Below, one piece after another: positions 11,111 through 21,405 of a stretch of 50,328 nt of DNA (positions are counted from its first letter, which is position 1; each line of letters opens with the position of its first letter). The position numbers were made by a program, and so were the translations under genes. Source of the DNA: Paracoccus haematequi (GTDB taxonomy: Bacteria; Pseudomonadota; Alphaproteobacteria; Rhodobacterales; Rhodobacteraceae); the NCBI GenBank assembly GCA_945881965.1, contig CAMCVS010000017.1, positions 1-50,328 on the forward strand, given 5' to 3'. The notes below the pieces were generated by a model. That model was not told the origin of the DNA and ran no database searches. It worked only from the letters and a program-made list of their open reading frames with translations.

Positions 11111-12703
11111 CTATAACCCCCGCCGCAGCAGGCGCACCTGCAAGGCGGCGCGGCGGGCGGTGTCCTCTAACCCCAAGGCGCGGAACGCGGCCAGTGCTTC
11201 GCGCAAGGCCACGGGTTCGCCTGCCGCGCCGGTCTGAAACCGCTGCATCGCCAAAAGGATCGCCTCGCCCAGCCTGCCAGCCGCGATCGCCGTCCGGATA
11301 TCCTGCGGCGGTTCGGCCCCGCCAAAGGCAGCGGCGATGGCGGCGGCCGTTTCGTCGCCGGGGGACGCCGGCGGCGGTGCGCCACGCGCGATCCCGGTTT
11401 CGAACACCAGCCCCGGAAAGGCTGCGCCGCGCGCCTGCGCCGCCGCTTCATAGTCCGGCGACAACAGCCCGATGCGGTAGGCCAGATCCGCCGCCCCGCC
11501 CGTCAGCGGCAGGCGCAACAGCGCGGGCGCATAGGCGCGCGCAAAGGCATCTTCCAGCCGCGCCGCCGCGACCACGGACCAGACCCCCGGCAGCGCGACG
11601 GCCACCGACCCCGGATCGCCCGCCGCAAGGGCGGCGTCGAACCGCTGGATCGCCTCAGTCCGGTCCCAGACCCCGCCCGACGCCGCAGGCATCCGTTCGG
11701 TATAAAGCGCGACCAGCCGGTTTTCAGATAGCGCGCCGCCGCGCGCCAGCCGCTCTGCCGCCTCGATCTGGGCCTTCCAGCCTGCGGTGTCGCGCAGGTC
11801 CGCGACCGAAAACGCGCGCGGCAGCGGTGCGGTCGGCAGCGGTTCGCCCATCGCCTCGTACAGCCGGAACAGCAGCACCGTCGGGCGCACCGGGGGTTGG
11901 GGCAGGGGTTCACCCTCGAACAGTTCCGGGTCCAGGAAATGTTCCAGCATCGCCTCTTCGGTGCGGCCCAGCATCCCCAGCGAGCGCGCGGTGGCAAAGG
12001 TCAGCGCCGCCGTCTGCCAATCGCCGCGCCGCGCCAGACAGTAGATCCGCGCATCCCAGCCGGGGGCCAGCGACGGCGCGTCGATCAGCGCGGCGCAGGC
12101 GCGGTCCTCTTCGCCCGCCAACAGCGTCAGGTCGAACCAGCGCGCAAACAGCGCCGGATGCGTCGTGGCAATCGGGTCCAGCATCGCCAGCGCAGGTTCA
12201 ACCGCGCCCATCCCCAGCAGCGCGTCAATGCGGGCCTGCAAGAACCGCGCCTCGGGGCCGGACCCTTCGGGCGGTTCGGCCTCGGCCAGCAGCAGCGTAT
12301 ACATCAACGCCTGCATCGCCGGAAATGCCTCGACGCGCGCGCGCGCCAGCAACGCGATCAGATCATCGGACCGGCTGCCGCGCCAGAGCGTGGCGGGCAG
12401 GCCGGTGACGCGCGGGGCCAGCAAACCGGCCGCATCCGCCGATGGCGCGCCCAGCGGCACGACGGTCACATCGGGGCGCGCGGCGGACCTTGCCACGGGG
12501 GCCTCTGGCGCGGCGGGGGCCTTGCGGGCTGGGGCGGGCTGTGATCGCTGTTTGGGTTGCTGCACTACCGGCACCGGTGCCGACCGGGTCAGCCAGTCGA
12601 TGGCCGACAGCGGGGCTTCGGCGCGCAGGGGGCTGCCCGCCGCCAGCAATCCCGCCAGAACACAGGCCAGAAAATAGGCCAGCCGCGCCGCGCTATTGCC
12701 CAT
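11111..12703 (-). CDS. Exported or membrane-anchored protein of unknown function, 530 aa
   Basis: The product starts MGNSAARLAYFLACVLAGLLAAGSPLRAEA, a signal peptide or N-terminal anchor, then a Pro/Ala-rich linker (residues about 50-90), then a long Ala/Leu-rich helical region with repeated acidic helices resembling a TPR-like solenoid (LLLAEAEPPEGSGPEARFL, RIDALLGMGAVEPALAML, REALAAFRALGLEDTARRAAL). No catalytic motif is seen. I do not recognise a named family. The ATG at 12703 lies inside the 3' end of the 49-aa gene (11-bp overlap) and xerD follows after 3 bp, so the three genes form one unit. A periplasmic scaffold role is only an inference from the architecture. Confidence 0.8.
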   Translation of the reverse strand: MGNSAARLAYFLACVLAGLLAAGSPLRAEAPLSAIDWLTRSAPVPVVQQPKQRSQPAPARKAPAAPEAPVARSAARPDVTVVPLGAPSADAAGLLAPRVTGLPATLWRGSRSDDLIALLARARVEAFPAMQALMYTLLLAEAEPPEGSGPEARFLQARIDALLGMGAVEPALAMLDPIATTHPALFARWFDLTLLAGEEDRACAALIDAPSLAPGWDARIYCLARRGDWQTAALTFATARSLGMLGRTEEAMLEHFLDPELFEGEPLPQPPVRPTVLLFRLYEAMGEPLPTAPLPRAFSVADLRDTAGWKAQIEAAERLARGGALSENRLVALYTERMPAASGGVWDRTEAIQRFDAALAAGDPGSVAVALPGVWSVVAAARLEDAFARAYAPALLRLPLTGGAADLAYRIGLLSPDYEAAAQARGAAFPGLVFETGIARGAPPPASPGDETAAAIAAAFGGAEPPQDIRTAIAAGRLGEAILLAMQRFQTGAAGEPVALREALAAFRALGLEDTARRAALQVRLLRRGL

Positions 12704-12842
12704 CCAGCACGACCTTCTGCCGCATCTCATGCCGGGGTGCTGAAAAATCCGCGCCAAGCCAGGGGCCGACATAGGCATACCCCGACAGCGCCAGCAGACC
12801 CAGCAGGATCAGATAGATAACCGGTTTGATGATGCGTCCCAT
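12693..12842 (-). CDS. 49-aa single-span membrane protein
   Basis: A tiny protein, MGRIIKPVIYLILLGLLALSGYAYVGP..., with one transmembrane helix (about residues 5-24) and a short charged periplasmic tail (ADFSAPRHEMRQKVVLDGQ). I recall proteins of this form (GRIIK-x-VxYLLxLGxxALxGYAYxGPxxGADFSxP) as a conserved hypothetical of Rhodobacteraceae in the same place, which is the reason for calling so short a frame. It overlaps the 530-aa gene by 11 bp, suggesting translational coupling. Function unknown. Confidence 0.75.
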   Translation of the reverse strand: MGRIIKPVIYLILLGLLALSGYAYVGPWLGADFSAPRHEMRQKVVLDGQ

Positions 12843-13068
12843 TGGCCCGATACCTATGTGCGTGTGTTGCGCTGCGTCACCATGCTGCATCGCGGCTTCG
12901 CGCAGCGCAGCATGACGCCTGCAATCTCATTGCCACTTTATATCTGGCGTTTCCATCAAGATCACGTCATTCAGCGGCCTCAGATCGAAAACCGCAGGAA
13001 TTGGCGAAATCCTGCGAAACGGCGACATATTGGGGCGGTGACGCGGCAGCGGCGGTAGCAGGTCAGTG

Positions 13069-13614
13069 ATGATGTGGAAGCTGCACAAGACCATCGTTCT
13101 GGTGGGCATGATGGGGGCGGGCAAGACCGCCGTGGGCAAGGCGCTGGCGCAGCAACTTGCGGTGCCGTTTCTGGACAGCGACGGCGAGATCGAACGCGCC
13201 GCCGCGATGACCATCCCCGAAATCTTTGCCCGCGACGGCGAGCCGTTCTTTCGCGCCCGCGAAGCGCAGGTGATCGCGCGGCTGTTGGCGGGCGTGCCTT
13301 GTGTGCTGTCCACGGGGGGCGGGGCTTTTGTCGCGGCGAATACGCGGGATCACGTCCACCGTCTGGGCGTGTCGGTCTGGCTGGATGTGCCGCTGGATAC
13401 GCTGTGGCAGCGGGTGCGGCACAAGGAAAGCCGCCCCTTGCTGAAAACGCCCGACCCCAAGGGCACGCTGACCGCGCTGCATGTGCAACGCGGGCCGATT
13501 TATGCGCTGGCCGATCTGCGGGTGGCGGTTGTGCCGCGCTGGTCGGTGGATGATACCGCCGCCGCCGTGCTGACCGCGCTGCGGTCGCGCCCTGATGTGG
13601 TGGAGGAATGTTGA
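13069..13614 (+). CDS. aroK: Shikimate kinase
   Basis: Phosphorylates shikimate at the 3-hydroxyl with ATP in aromatic amino acid synthesis. The P-loop GMMGAGKT (residues 13-20) sits at its usual place, followed by FLDSDGEIERAAAMTIPEIFARDGEPFFRAREAQVI (shikimate-binding DxD and FR), STGGGAF (GGG substrate loop) and SRPLL (LID). Three candidate starts are stacked: GTG 13066, ATG 13069 and ATG 13072; ATG 13069 is used here. The stop overlaps the aroB start region. It is divergent from the 49-aa gene, with 226 bp between them for both promoters. Confidence 0.95.
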   Translation: MMWKLHKTIVLVGMMGAGKTAVGKALAQQLAVPFLDSDGEIERAAAMTIPEIFARDGEPFFRAREAQVIARLLAGVPCVLSTGGGAFVAANTRDHVHRLGVSVWLDVPLDTLWQRVRHKESRPLLKTPDPKGTLTALHVQRGPIYALADLRVAVVPRWSVDDTAAAVLTALRSRPDVVEEC

Positions 13615-14747
13615 TGGATACCGTGGTGCATGTGCCGCTGGGCGACCGCGCCTATGACGTGATCATCGGGCAGGGCCTGCTGCCGCGTGCGGGCGCGCTG
13701 ATCGCGCCCTTGCTGGCGCGGCCCCGCGTGGCGATCATCACCGATGAAACGGTCGCGGCGTTGCATCTGCCCGCGTTGCAGGCAGGGCTGGGGGCGGCGG
13801 GCATCGCGTCATCCGCGCTGGCGCTGCCTGCGGGCGAGGCGACCAAGGGCTGGCCGCAATTTGCCCGCGCGGTAGATTGGCTTTTGGCCGAACGGATCGA
13901 GCGGCGGGATATGGTGGTGGCGCTTGGCGGCGGTGTCATCGGCGACTTGGCGGGGTTCGCCGCAGCCGTGTTGCGGCGCGGGGTGCGGTTTGTGCAGGTG
14001 CCCACCTCGCTTTTGGCGCAGGTGGACAGTTCGGTGGGCGGCAAGACCGGGATCAATTCCACCCATGGCAAGAACCTGATCGGCGCGTTTCATCAGCCAT
14101 CCCTTGTGCTGGCCGACATCGACACGCTGACCACGCTGTCTGAGCGCGACCTGATCGCGGGCTATGGCGAGGTGGCGAAATACGGCCTACTGGGGGATGC
14201 TGATTTTTTCCAATGGCTTGAGGGGAATACCGCATCCATCCGCGCCCGTGACCCGGCCGCGCTGTTGCAGGCCGTGCGCCGGTCGGTCGCGATGAAGGCC
14301 GAGATCGTGGTGCGCGATGAAACCGAACAGGGCGACCGGATGCTGCTCAATCTGGGGCACACTTTTTGCCACGCGCTCGAATCTGCCACCGGCTATTCCG
14401 ACCGCCTGCTGCATGGCGAGGGCGTCGCCATCGGCTGCGCGCTCGCCTTTGATCTGTCGGCGCGGCTGGGACTGTGCCCGCAGGAAGACCCGTCGCGCGT
14501 CGCCGCCCATCTGGCCGCGATGGGGGCAAAGGTGCGGCTGGCGGATATCGCGGGCGATCTGCCGGATGCGGATGCGTTGCTGGACCTGATGGCGCAAGAC
14601 AAGAAGGTGCAGGATGGGCGGCTGACCTTTATCCTTGCGCGCCGGATCGGGCAGGCGTTTGTCACCCGCGACGTGCCGCGCGACGTGGTGCGCGCCGTGC
14701 TGGCCGAGGCTTTGGAAGCGCGTCAGGACAGGCGCAATCCGGTTTGA
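13614..14747 (+). CDS. aroB: 3-dehydroquinate synthase
   Basis: Converts DAHP to 3-dehydroquinate, the second step of the shikimate pathway, with NAD and a divalent metal. Motifs: GEATKGW, the NAD loop GGGVIGDLAGFAAAVLRRG, PTSLLAQVDSSVGGKTGIN, HGKNLIGAFHQP, and the metal-binding NLGHTFCHALE with the later HGEGVAIG. The ATG at 13614 is chosen because GGAGGA (13602-13607) has ideal spacing to it; the ATG at 13608 would abut that site. TGATG couples aroK and aroB. Length 377 aa, usual for the family. Confidence 0.96.
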   Translation: MDTVVHVPLGDRAYDVIIGQGLLPRAGALIAPLLARPRVAIITDETVAALHLPALQAGLGAAGIASSALALPAGEATKGWPQFARAVDWLLAERIERRDMVVALGGGVIGDLAGFAAAVLRRGVRFVQVPTSLLAQVDSSVGGKTGINSTHGKNLIGAFHQPSLVLADIDTLTTLSERDLIAGYGEVAKYGLLGDADFFQWLEGNTASIRARDPAALLQAVRRSVAMKAEIVVRDETEQGDRMLLNLGHTFCHALESATGYSDRLLHGEGVAIGCALAFDLSARLGLCPQEDPSRVAAHLAAMGAKVRLADIAGDLPDADALLDLMAQDKKVQDGRLTFILARRIGQAFVTRDVPRDVVRAVLAEALEARQDRRNPV

Positions 14748-14781
14748 CGTGTGTCGCCAGTTGGGGCGCGCCGAAGATCAC

Positions 14782-14832
14782 GTTTCACAGTTTCGTTACG
14801 TTGATCGGGATTCTTCGTCACAAATCGGTGAT
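14782..14832 (+). promoter_or_regulatory. Possible degenerate Pho boxes before pstS
   Basis: Two stretches show the 7-4-7 spacing of PhoB half-sites: GTTTCAC-AGTT-TCGTTAC (14782-14799) and TCGTCAC-AAAT-CGGTGAT (14815-14832). Against CTGTCAT-type half-sites each has several mismatches, so this is a weak match supported mainly by position, 50-100 bp before a phosphate-binding protein gene. Confidence 0.22.
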
Positions 14833-14839
14833 ACCGGCC

Positions 14840-14862
14840 CAGCGGCAGCGCTGCGCTGTTTT
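14840..14862 (+). terminator. Terminator-like palindrome with TTTT between aroB and pstS
   Basis: CAGC-G-GCAGC (14840-14849) pairs with GCTGC-GCTG (14850-14858) around a bulged G and is followed by TTTT (14859-14862). It lies about 92 bp past the aroB stop and 20 bp before the pstS start, so it could end aroB transcription or shape the pstS leader. Confidence 0.35.
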
Positions 14863-14881
14863 CATATCCCCCGGAGCTCTC

Positions 14882-15898
14882 ATGAACTTCTCTCTCTCAA
14901 CACTTGCAGGCGCTGTTGCTGCGCTCGCCGTTTTTTCCGCACCCGCGACCGCCCGTGACCAGCTGCAGATCAGCGGGTCCTCGACCGTGTTGCCGTATGC
15001 GTCCATCGTGGCCGAAGCCTTTGGCGAGAACACCAAATTCAAGACCCCCGTCGTTGAAGGCGGCGGCTCGTCGGCCGGAATCAAGCGGTTCTGCGAAGGC
15101 GTGGGCGCGAATACCATCGACATCGCCAACTCGTCGCGCAAGATCCGTTCGAGCGAAATCTCGACCTGCAAGAAGAACGGCGTGACTGAAATCATCGAAG
15201 TCGAATTCGGCTATGATGGCATCGTGTTCGCCTCCGACCGCAATGGTCCGGCTTTCGCGTTCACCCCCTCGATGTGGTATGACGCGCTGGCCGCCGAAGT
15301 CGTGGTGAACGGCAAGCTGGTGCCGAACCCCTACAAGAAATGGTCGGACATCAAGCCGAACCTGCCCAATAAGGAAATCCTGGTCTTCATCCCCGGCACC
15401 AAGCACGGCACGCGCGAAGTGTTTGAAGAAAAGGTGATCGACAAGGGCTGCAAGATGTTCGAGGCCGATAAGGCGTTCAAGGGCCGCGATGGCGACGCCA
15501 AGGGCTGCCTGAAGCTGCGCAAGGACAACCGCGTGGTCGAAATCGAAGGCGACTACACCGAAACCCTCGCCCGCCTGAAGTCGAACAAGAACGGCGTCGG
15601 CGTGTTCGGCATGTCGTTCTATGAGAACAACACCAACAGCCTGCGCGTCGCCACGTTCCAGAACGTGATCCCGACACCGGCCACCATCGCCAACGGCACC
15701 TATTCGGTGTCGCGTCCGCTGTATTTCTACATCAAGAAAGCGCACCTGTCGGTCATTCCGGGCCTGAAGGAATACGCCGAGTTCTTCGTGTCGAACGCAA
15801 TGGCCGGCAAGGGCGGCCCGCTGGAAGCCTATGGTCTGGTGCCGACCCCCAAGCTGAAGTCGGTGCAGGACACCGTGGCCAAGGGCCAAAAGCTGTAA
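14882..15898 (+). CDS. pstS: Phosphate-type ABC transporter substrate-binding protein (PstS family)
   Basis: A 338-residue periplasmic binding protein with a signal peptide (MNFSLSTLAGAVAALAVFSAPATA). The mature N-terminus QISGSSTVLPYASIVAEAF and VEGGGSSAGIKRFCEGVGANTIDIANSSRKI are the phosphate-contact segments of the PstS family; SVSRPLYFYIKKAH is the typical C-terminal strand. Start supported by GGAG at 14872-14875. No pstC, pstA, pstB or phoU lies next to it; it is followed by a terminator and the converging ureG, so it is an isolated binding-protein gene. It may serve a Pst transporter elsewhere or another small oxyanion. Confidence 0.85.
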   Translation: MNFSLSTLAGAVAALAVFSAPATARDQLQISGSSTVLPYASIVAEAFGENTKFKTPVVEGGGSSAGIKRFCEGVGANTIDIANSSRKIRSSEISTCKKNGVTEIIEVEFGYDGIVFASDRNGPAFAFTPSMWYDALAAEVVVNGKLVPNPYKKWSDIKPNLPNKEILVFIPGTKHGTREVFEEKVIDKGCKMFEADKAFKGRDGDAKGCLKLRKDNRVVEIEGDYTETLARLKSNKNGVGVFGMSFYENNTNSLRVATFQNVIPTPATIANGTYSVSRPLYFYIKKAHLSVIPGLKEYAEFFVSNAMAGKGGPLEAYGLVPTPKLKSVQDTVAKGQKL

Positions 15899-15925
15899 TC
15901 AGCGGCCAAGAGCCACAATCTCGCA

Positions 15926-15945
15926 CCATCCGGCGCGCCGGATGG
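15926..15945. repeat. Perfect 20-bp palindrome after pstS
   Basis: CCATCCGGCG-CGCCGGATGG is a perfect 20-bp palindrome beginning 28 bp past the pstS stop and just ahead of the pstS terminator. It can form a hairpin with a minimal loop and may protect the transcript 3' end or act as a second termination structure for the converging ureG transcript. Confidence 0.5.
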
Positions 15946-15957
15946 CGGGTGAACAGG

Positions 15958-15986
15958 GGGCGCGTCCGGTTGGGCGCGCCCTTTTT
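15958..15986 (+). terminator. Rho-independent terminator of pstS
   Basis: GGGCGCG (15958-15964) pairs with CGCGCCC (15975-15981), loop of 10 nt, followed by TTTTT (15982-15986). It lies between the converging pstS and ureG genes, 8 bp from the ureG stop. Confidence 0.8.
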
Positions 15987-15993
15987 GATGCGC

Positions 15994-16611
15994 TCAGCGC
16001 AGGCGCAGCCCGCCCGCGCGTTGCAGGAACGCCACCACTTCGGCCAGGCCCACCCCATTGCGCATCTGCGCCAAAACATAAGGCCGCGCGCCGCGTGCCG
16101 CCTGCGTGTCGCGCTCCAGCATTTCCAGATCGACGCCGACATAAGGCGCCAGATCGGTCTTGTTCACCACCAACAGGTCGGCCTTGACCATGCCAGGCCC
16201 CTTCTTGCGCGGGATGTCCTGTCCTGCGGCGGTGTCGATGACGTAAATGGTGATATCAGCCAGTTCCGGGCTATACGTCGCCGCCAGATTGTCCCCGCCC
16301 GATTCGATCAGGATCAGGTCAAGGTCCGGGAAATCGCGCCGCAGGCTGGTGACGGCGGCAAGGTTAATGCTGGCATCCTCGCGGATCGCGGTATGCGGGC
16401 AGCCGCCGGTTTCGACGCCCCGGATGCGGGCGGCGGGCAGCACCTGCGCGCGGGTCAGGTAATCGGCATCCTCGCGGGTGTAGATGTCATTGGTGATCAC
16501 CGCCATCGAACAGCGCGCCGCCAAGGCGCGCGCCAGATGTTCGGTCAAGGTCGTCTTGCCCGCGCCGACCGGGCCGCCGATACCGACTTTCAAAGGACCA
16601 TTTTTGCTCAT
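15994..16611 (-). CDS. ureG: Urease accessory GTPase UreG
   Basis: SIMIBI-class GTPase that couples GTP hydrolysis to nickel delivery into the urease active site. Motifs: P-loop [10 protein letters not shown] (residues 12-21), the nickel-binding CPH in [34 protein letters not shown] and the base-specificity motif [10 protein letters not shown]. Length 205 aa, standard. Its start overlaps the ureF stop by 4 bp (ATGA). It is the last gene of the minus-strand urease operon and ends at the pstS terminator region. Confidence 0.97.
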   Translation of the reverse strand: MSKNGPLKVGIGGPVGAGKTTLTEHLARALAARCSMAVITNDIYTREDADYLTRAQVLPAARIRGVETGGCPHTAIREDASINLAAVTSLRRDFPDLDLILIESGGDNLAATYSPELADITIYVIDTAAGQDIPRKKGPGMVKADLLVVNKTDLAPYVGVDLEMLERDTQAARGARPYVLAQMRNGVGLAEVVAFLQRAGGLRLR

Positions 16612-17234
16612 GTGCGGAAAATCCTGACATCTAGGGTTTCGTGCCGCATCGCGGCGATTTCCGCGCCGATGGCCGCGCTGCCCAGATCGTCGAGGCTCAG
16701 GGGCAGGGCGGCAATGCGCGCGATGGTAGGCGCAAGGCGCGCGATGACGCCGTGGCCCTCGGTCTGGCCCAAGGGCATGAACCGGATCGCGCCGGTGGCC
16801 AGCGTGGTCACCATGGCGTGCAGATACAGGCCCACAACTGTCTCTGTCGGCAGGTCCAAGGTGCAGGCCGCCTCACCCACCGTCACCGGAAAGGCGCGCG
16901 GCGGCAGGGCGCGGCCCGTGATCGCGGCCACGGTGCGGGCGAATGCGGTGCCTTGATCCACCGTCTCGGTCAGCCGTTCCGCCGTGCCGCAAAGCGCGCG
17001 CGCCATCGCGTCAAGCGCCGCGTGATCCGCCAAAGGGTCAAGCGCGGCGCGCAACAGGCACGCGTCGTTGCGCCCCGCGCCATGGGTCAGGATGTCGAAA
17101 AGCCAATGTTCCAAATGGTTTGCATTGCGCACGTCGCCTGACGCAATCGCCGCTTCAAGTCCGTGAGAATAAGCGAATCCACCTGTCGGAAACGCCGGCG
17201 ACAGCCAATGCGCAAGCCGCAGCAAGTCCGTCAC
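16608..17234 (-). CDS. ureF: Urease accessory protein UreF
   Basis: All-helical 208-residue accessory protein that forms the UreD-UreF-UreG activation complex on apo-urease. Recognisable segments are [27 protein letters not shown] at the N-terminus, [15 protein letters not shown], and [32 protein letters not shown]. It overlaps ureE by 4 bp upstream and ureG by 4 bp downstream, indicating strict translational coupling. Confidence 0.95.
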   Translation of the reverse strand: MTDLLRLAHWLSPAFPTGGFAYSHGLEAAIASGDVRNANHLEHWLFDILTHGAGRNDACLLRAALDPLADHAALDAMARALCGTAERLTETVDQGTAFARTVAAITGRALPPRAFPVTVGEAACTLDLPTETVVGLYLHAMVTTLATGAIRFMPLGQTEGHGVIARLAPTIARIAALPLSLDDLGSAAIGAEIAAMRHETLDVRIFRT

Positions 17235-17785
17235 AGCGGGTCGGCCTGCGGTTCTTTGTCGTGATCGTGATGCGGGTGGTTGTGATGCACATGCGGCTTG
17301 TGGTGGTCATGCCCATGATCGTGCCCATGATCGTGCCCATGATCATGCCCCATCGGGCGGCCCACACCATAGGCGCCCAGTTCCGGTGTAAAGGGCTCAT
17401 GCCCCGCCACCACCGTTGCCCCCAATTGCCGCAGCATTGCGTCCAGCACATGATCCGCGCGGATCACCAGCCGGTCGCGTTCCACTGCGCAGGGCGTGTG
17501 GCGGTTGCCGATATGCCAGGCATAGCGCGCAAGATCCGGCCCAGTGATTGTAAGCACGGGCTCTTCCGCCGCCACCACCTGCACCGCGCGCCCGTCCGCC
17601 AGTTCGAACCCCCAGAACAGGTCAAGGTTCGTCACCTCGGGCAGATCAACCATGAAGCCTTCGTCATGGACCGTGACCAGCCTTTTGCGGCGCACAAGGC
17701 GCTCGTCATAGGCCAGCACCACGACATCGTAGCAGGTGGCAGGCGCGTCTGGCAGCAGGCGGGTGGCGGGGGGCAGGTCGGTCAT
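17231..17785 (-). CDS. ureE: Urease accessory nickel metallochaperone UreE with long His tail
   Basis: A 184-residue nickel chaperone. The N-terminal peptide-binding-like domain (CYDVVVLAYDERLVRRKRLVTVHDEGFMVDLPEVTNL) is followed by the metal-binding domain (YAWHIGNRHTPCAVERDRLVIRADHVLDAMLRQLGATV) with the conserved dimer-site His. The last 45 residues form a His/Asp tail, GHDHGHDHGHDHGHDHH then HVHHNHPHHDHD, able to hold many nickel ions. The tail is encoded by nearly exact 12-bp repeats at 17308-17352. It is 9 bp downstream of ureC and overlaps ureF by 4 bp. Confidence 0.95.
   Translation of the reverse strand: MTDLPPATRLLPDAPATCYDVVVLAYDERLVRRKRLVTVHDEGFMVDLPEVTNLDLFWGFELADGRAVQVVAAEEPVLTITGPDLARYAWHIGNRHTPCAVERDRLVIRADHVLDAMLRQLGATVVAGHEPFTPELGAYGVGRPMGHDHGHDHGHDHGHDHHKPHVHHNHPHHDHDKEPQADPL
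17308..17352. repeat. ureE: 12-bp tandem repeats encoding the UreE His tail
   Basis: On the plus strand the unit CATGATCGTGCC recurs three times, with a near-copy (CATGATCATGCC) at the end. On the coding strand each unit encodes Gly-His-Asp-His. Such short units can expand or contract in frame, so tail length may vary between strains. Confidence 0.7.
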
Positions 17786-17794
17786 GATGATCCT

Positions 17795-19516
<1,722 letters not shown>

Positions 19517-19647
19517 GGCGCGGGCTCCGGGGTGCAGGGAGGAATCGCAGGAGGCCGATTGCCGGACGGAGCGAATCGGATAATCTGAACGGGCGAAACA
19601 GGCGTTCCCGTGTATTGCTGCGGGGCGGACAACAGGAGATTGGATTG

Positions 19648-20487
19648 ATGAAACGTCATTTCACGGCTGCCATGCTGGCGCTGACCGCGACAGTTGCAGG
19701 GGCCGAACCCAGCCTTGAACGCGGCGAATATCTGGTGCGCGGGCCTGCGGGCTGCGGCAATTGTCACTCGCCGCTGGGGCCTGACGGACCGATTGCGGGG
19801 CAGGAACTGGCAGGGCGCGTGGTCGAGGATAACCCGGCCTTTCTGGCGGTCGGTTACAACCTGACGCCTGCGGCCCGGATTGCGGGCTGGTCGGATGCGG
19901 AACTGGCCCGTGCGATCCGCGAAGGCGTGCGGCCTGATGGCACTCTCATCGGCCCGCCGATGCCGATTGGCCTTTATCGCGGGCTGTCGGATGATGACGT
20001 GATGTCGATGGTGATGTTCCTGCGCACGCTGCCTGCGGTCGAGACGACCTTGCCCGTCAGCCAATACCGCATCCCGCTGCCGCCCAGCTATGGCCCGCCC
20101 CTGACCACGGTCAGCGCCCCGCCGCAGGGGGTCAGCGTGGAATATGGCGCATACCTTGCCGGACCCGTGGCGCATTGCACGGAATGTCACACCACATTCG
20201 GCCCCACCGGCCCGATGATGGACACCCATCTGGGCGCGGGCGGGATGGAGTTTCACGGGCCCTGGGGCGTGTCGGTCGCGTCGAACATCACGAGCCACGC
20301 CGATGGGCTGGCAGGCTACAGCGATGCCGAAATCGCCGCGATGATCACCCAGGGCAAGCGCCCGGATGGCAGCATGATGGCCCCGCCAATGCCCTATGGC
20401 TATCTCGCGCGGATGACGCCCGATGATCTGGCCGCCGTGATCCTGTACCTGCGCAGCCTGCCCGCGCTGCCCGATCCCGCCGGTTGA
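19648..20487 (+). CDS. Exported dihaem cytochrome c, inside the urease cluster on the opposite strand
   Basis: A 279-residue protein with a signal peptide ([19 protein letters not shown]) and two class-I cytochrome c domains. Haem motifs are CGNCH (residues 36-40) and CTECH (177-181). Each domain ends alike: [25 protein letters not shown] and [25 protein letters not shown], so an internal duplication is visible and the PPM methionines are the likely distal ligands. AGGAG precedes the ATG; upstream in-frame TTG is less good. It resembles cytochrome subunits or partners of periplasmic dehydrogenases, but no dehydrogenase gene is adjacent. It ends 17 bp from the converging ureB stop. Confidence 0.9.
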   Translation: MKRHFTAAMLALTATVAGAEPSLERGEYLVRGPAGCGNCHSPLGPDGPIAGQELAGRVVEDNPAFLAVGYNLTPAARIAGWSDAELARAIREGVRPDGTLIGPPMPIGLYRGLSDDDVMSMVMFLRTLPAVETTLPVSQYRIPLPPSYGPPLTTVSAPPQGVSVEYGAYLAGPVAHCTECHTTFGPTGPMMDTHLGAGGMEFHGPWGVSVASNITSHADGLAGYSDAEIAAMITQGKRPDGSMMAPPMPYGYLARMTPDDLAAVILYLRSLPALPDPAG

Positions 20488-20504
20488 ACGCATGGGCGCG
20501 CGGG

Positions 20505-20822
20505 TCACAGCGCGCCCATCACATCGCCGTGAAATCCCCAGACCGCGCGCGCCCCGCCAAACGGGATCAGCCGCACGTCGCGGGTCTGCCCCGGTTCAAA
20601 CCGGACCGCCGTGCCTGCCGCGATATCCAGACGGCGGCCCCGCGCGGCGACGCGGTCGAAGGCCAGCCCCGGATTGGTTTCGGCGAAGTGATAATGGCTG
20701 CCGACCTGCACCGGCCTGTCGCCGGTATTGGCCACGCTTAGCGTGATCGCAACGGCACCTGCGTTCAGCGTCAGATCGCCGCCTGCGGTAAGGATTTCAC
20801 CGGGAATGAAGCTGGGGATCAT
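20505..20822 (-). CDS. ureB: Urease beta subunit
   Basis: Structural subunit of the urease (UreABC)3 trimer. The 105-residue product starts [22 protein letters not shown] and carries the family signatures [57 protein letters not shown] and GFHGDVMG. The open frame extends further upstream into ureJ, but this ATG gives the conserved N-terminus and lies 4 bp after the ureJ stop. Confidence 0.97.
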   Translation of the reverse strand: MIPSFIPGEILTAGGDLTLNAGAVAITLSVANTGDRPVQVGSHYHFAETNPGLAFDRVAARGRRLDIAAGTAVRFEPGQTRDVRLIPFGGARAVWGFHGDVMGAL

Positions 20823-20826
20823 GGCC

Positions 20827-21393
20827 TTACCCCAGCGCCAAGGCGACACCGGCCAACGCGGCCAGCCCCGCCAGAACCTGCGCGGCAACCCGCGTAATCC
20901 CGAACCCAAGCGCCAGCCCTGCGCTATGCAGCGCCGCTGTCGCGATGGCAAAGCCCGCAGCATACAACGCCAGACCCTCGGCGGGGCCTTCGCTGCCGTG
21001 GGCATGGCCGTGGAACAGGCCGAACACCGCCGCCACAGCGATGGCCGCGCCCGGCGGCAGGCGCAGCGCCAGCGCTGCCGCCGTGCCAAGCGCCACGATG
21101 GAAGCCAGGATCATCGGCTCGACCCCCGGCAGCGGCAGAGCAAGCGCACCGGCTGCCCCACCTGCCAGCATCGCCGTGATGAATGCAAGCGGTAGCGACC
21201 AAATCGCCCGCCCGCCCAGCAGCGCCGCCCAAAGCCCGACGGCGACCATCGCCAGCACATGATCCAGCCCGCCGATGGGATGGCCCAGACCAGCCAAAAA
21301 GCCGGAACCGTGCCCAGACCCTTCATGGCCCGCATGGGCCAGAACCAGTCCGGGTGACAACGTCATGATTGCGGCGAGTATCCAAGTCAGCAT
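20827..21393 (-). CDS. ureJ: HupE/UreJ family nickel permease-like membrane protein
   Basis: A 188-residue inner-membrane protein with a signal-like first helix ([24 protein letters not shown]) and about six hydrophobic segments. The two family metal motifs are present: [16 protein letters not shown] and [12 protein letters not shown]. HupE/UreJ proteins take up nickel (or pass it across the inner membrane) for hydrogenase or urease. Its place between ureA and ureB, 12 bp from ureA and 4 bp from ureB, supports nickel supply to this urease. Confidence 0.93.
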   Translation of the reverse strand: MLTWILAAIMTLSPGLVLAHAGHEGSGHGSGFLAGLGHPIGGLDHVLAMVAVGLWAALLGGRAIWSLPLAFITAMLAGGAAGALALPLPGVEPMILASIVALGTAAALALRLPPGAAIAVAAVFGLFHGHAHGSEGPAEGLALYAAGFAIATAALHSAGLALGFGITRVAAQVLAGLAALAGVALALG

Positions 21394-21405
21394 GGCGGGT
21401 TCCTT

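Noticed and set aside
10708-12408. A 566-codon plus-strand open frame opposite xerD and the 530-aa gene
   Set aside because: Arg/Pro/Ala-rich composition typical of an antisense shadow in GC-rich DNA; the minus-strand genes have sensible signal peptide, motifs and overlaps.
17308-17352. Short regular repeats as a CRISPR-like array
   Set aside because: Units are 12 bp, contiguous and in frame, encoding His-Asp-rich UreE tail; there are no spacers and no cas genes.
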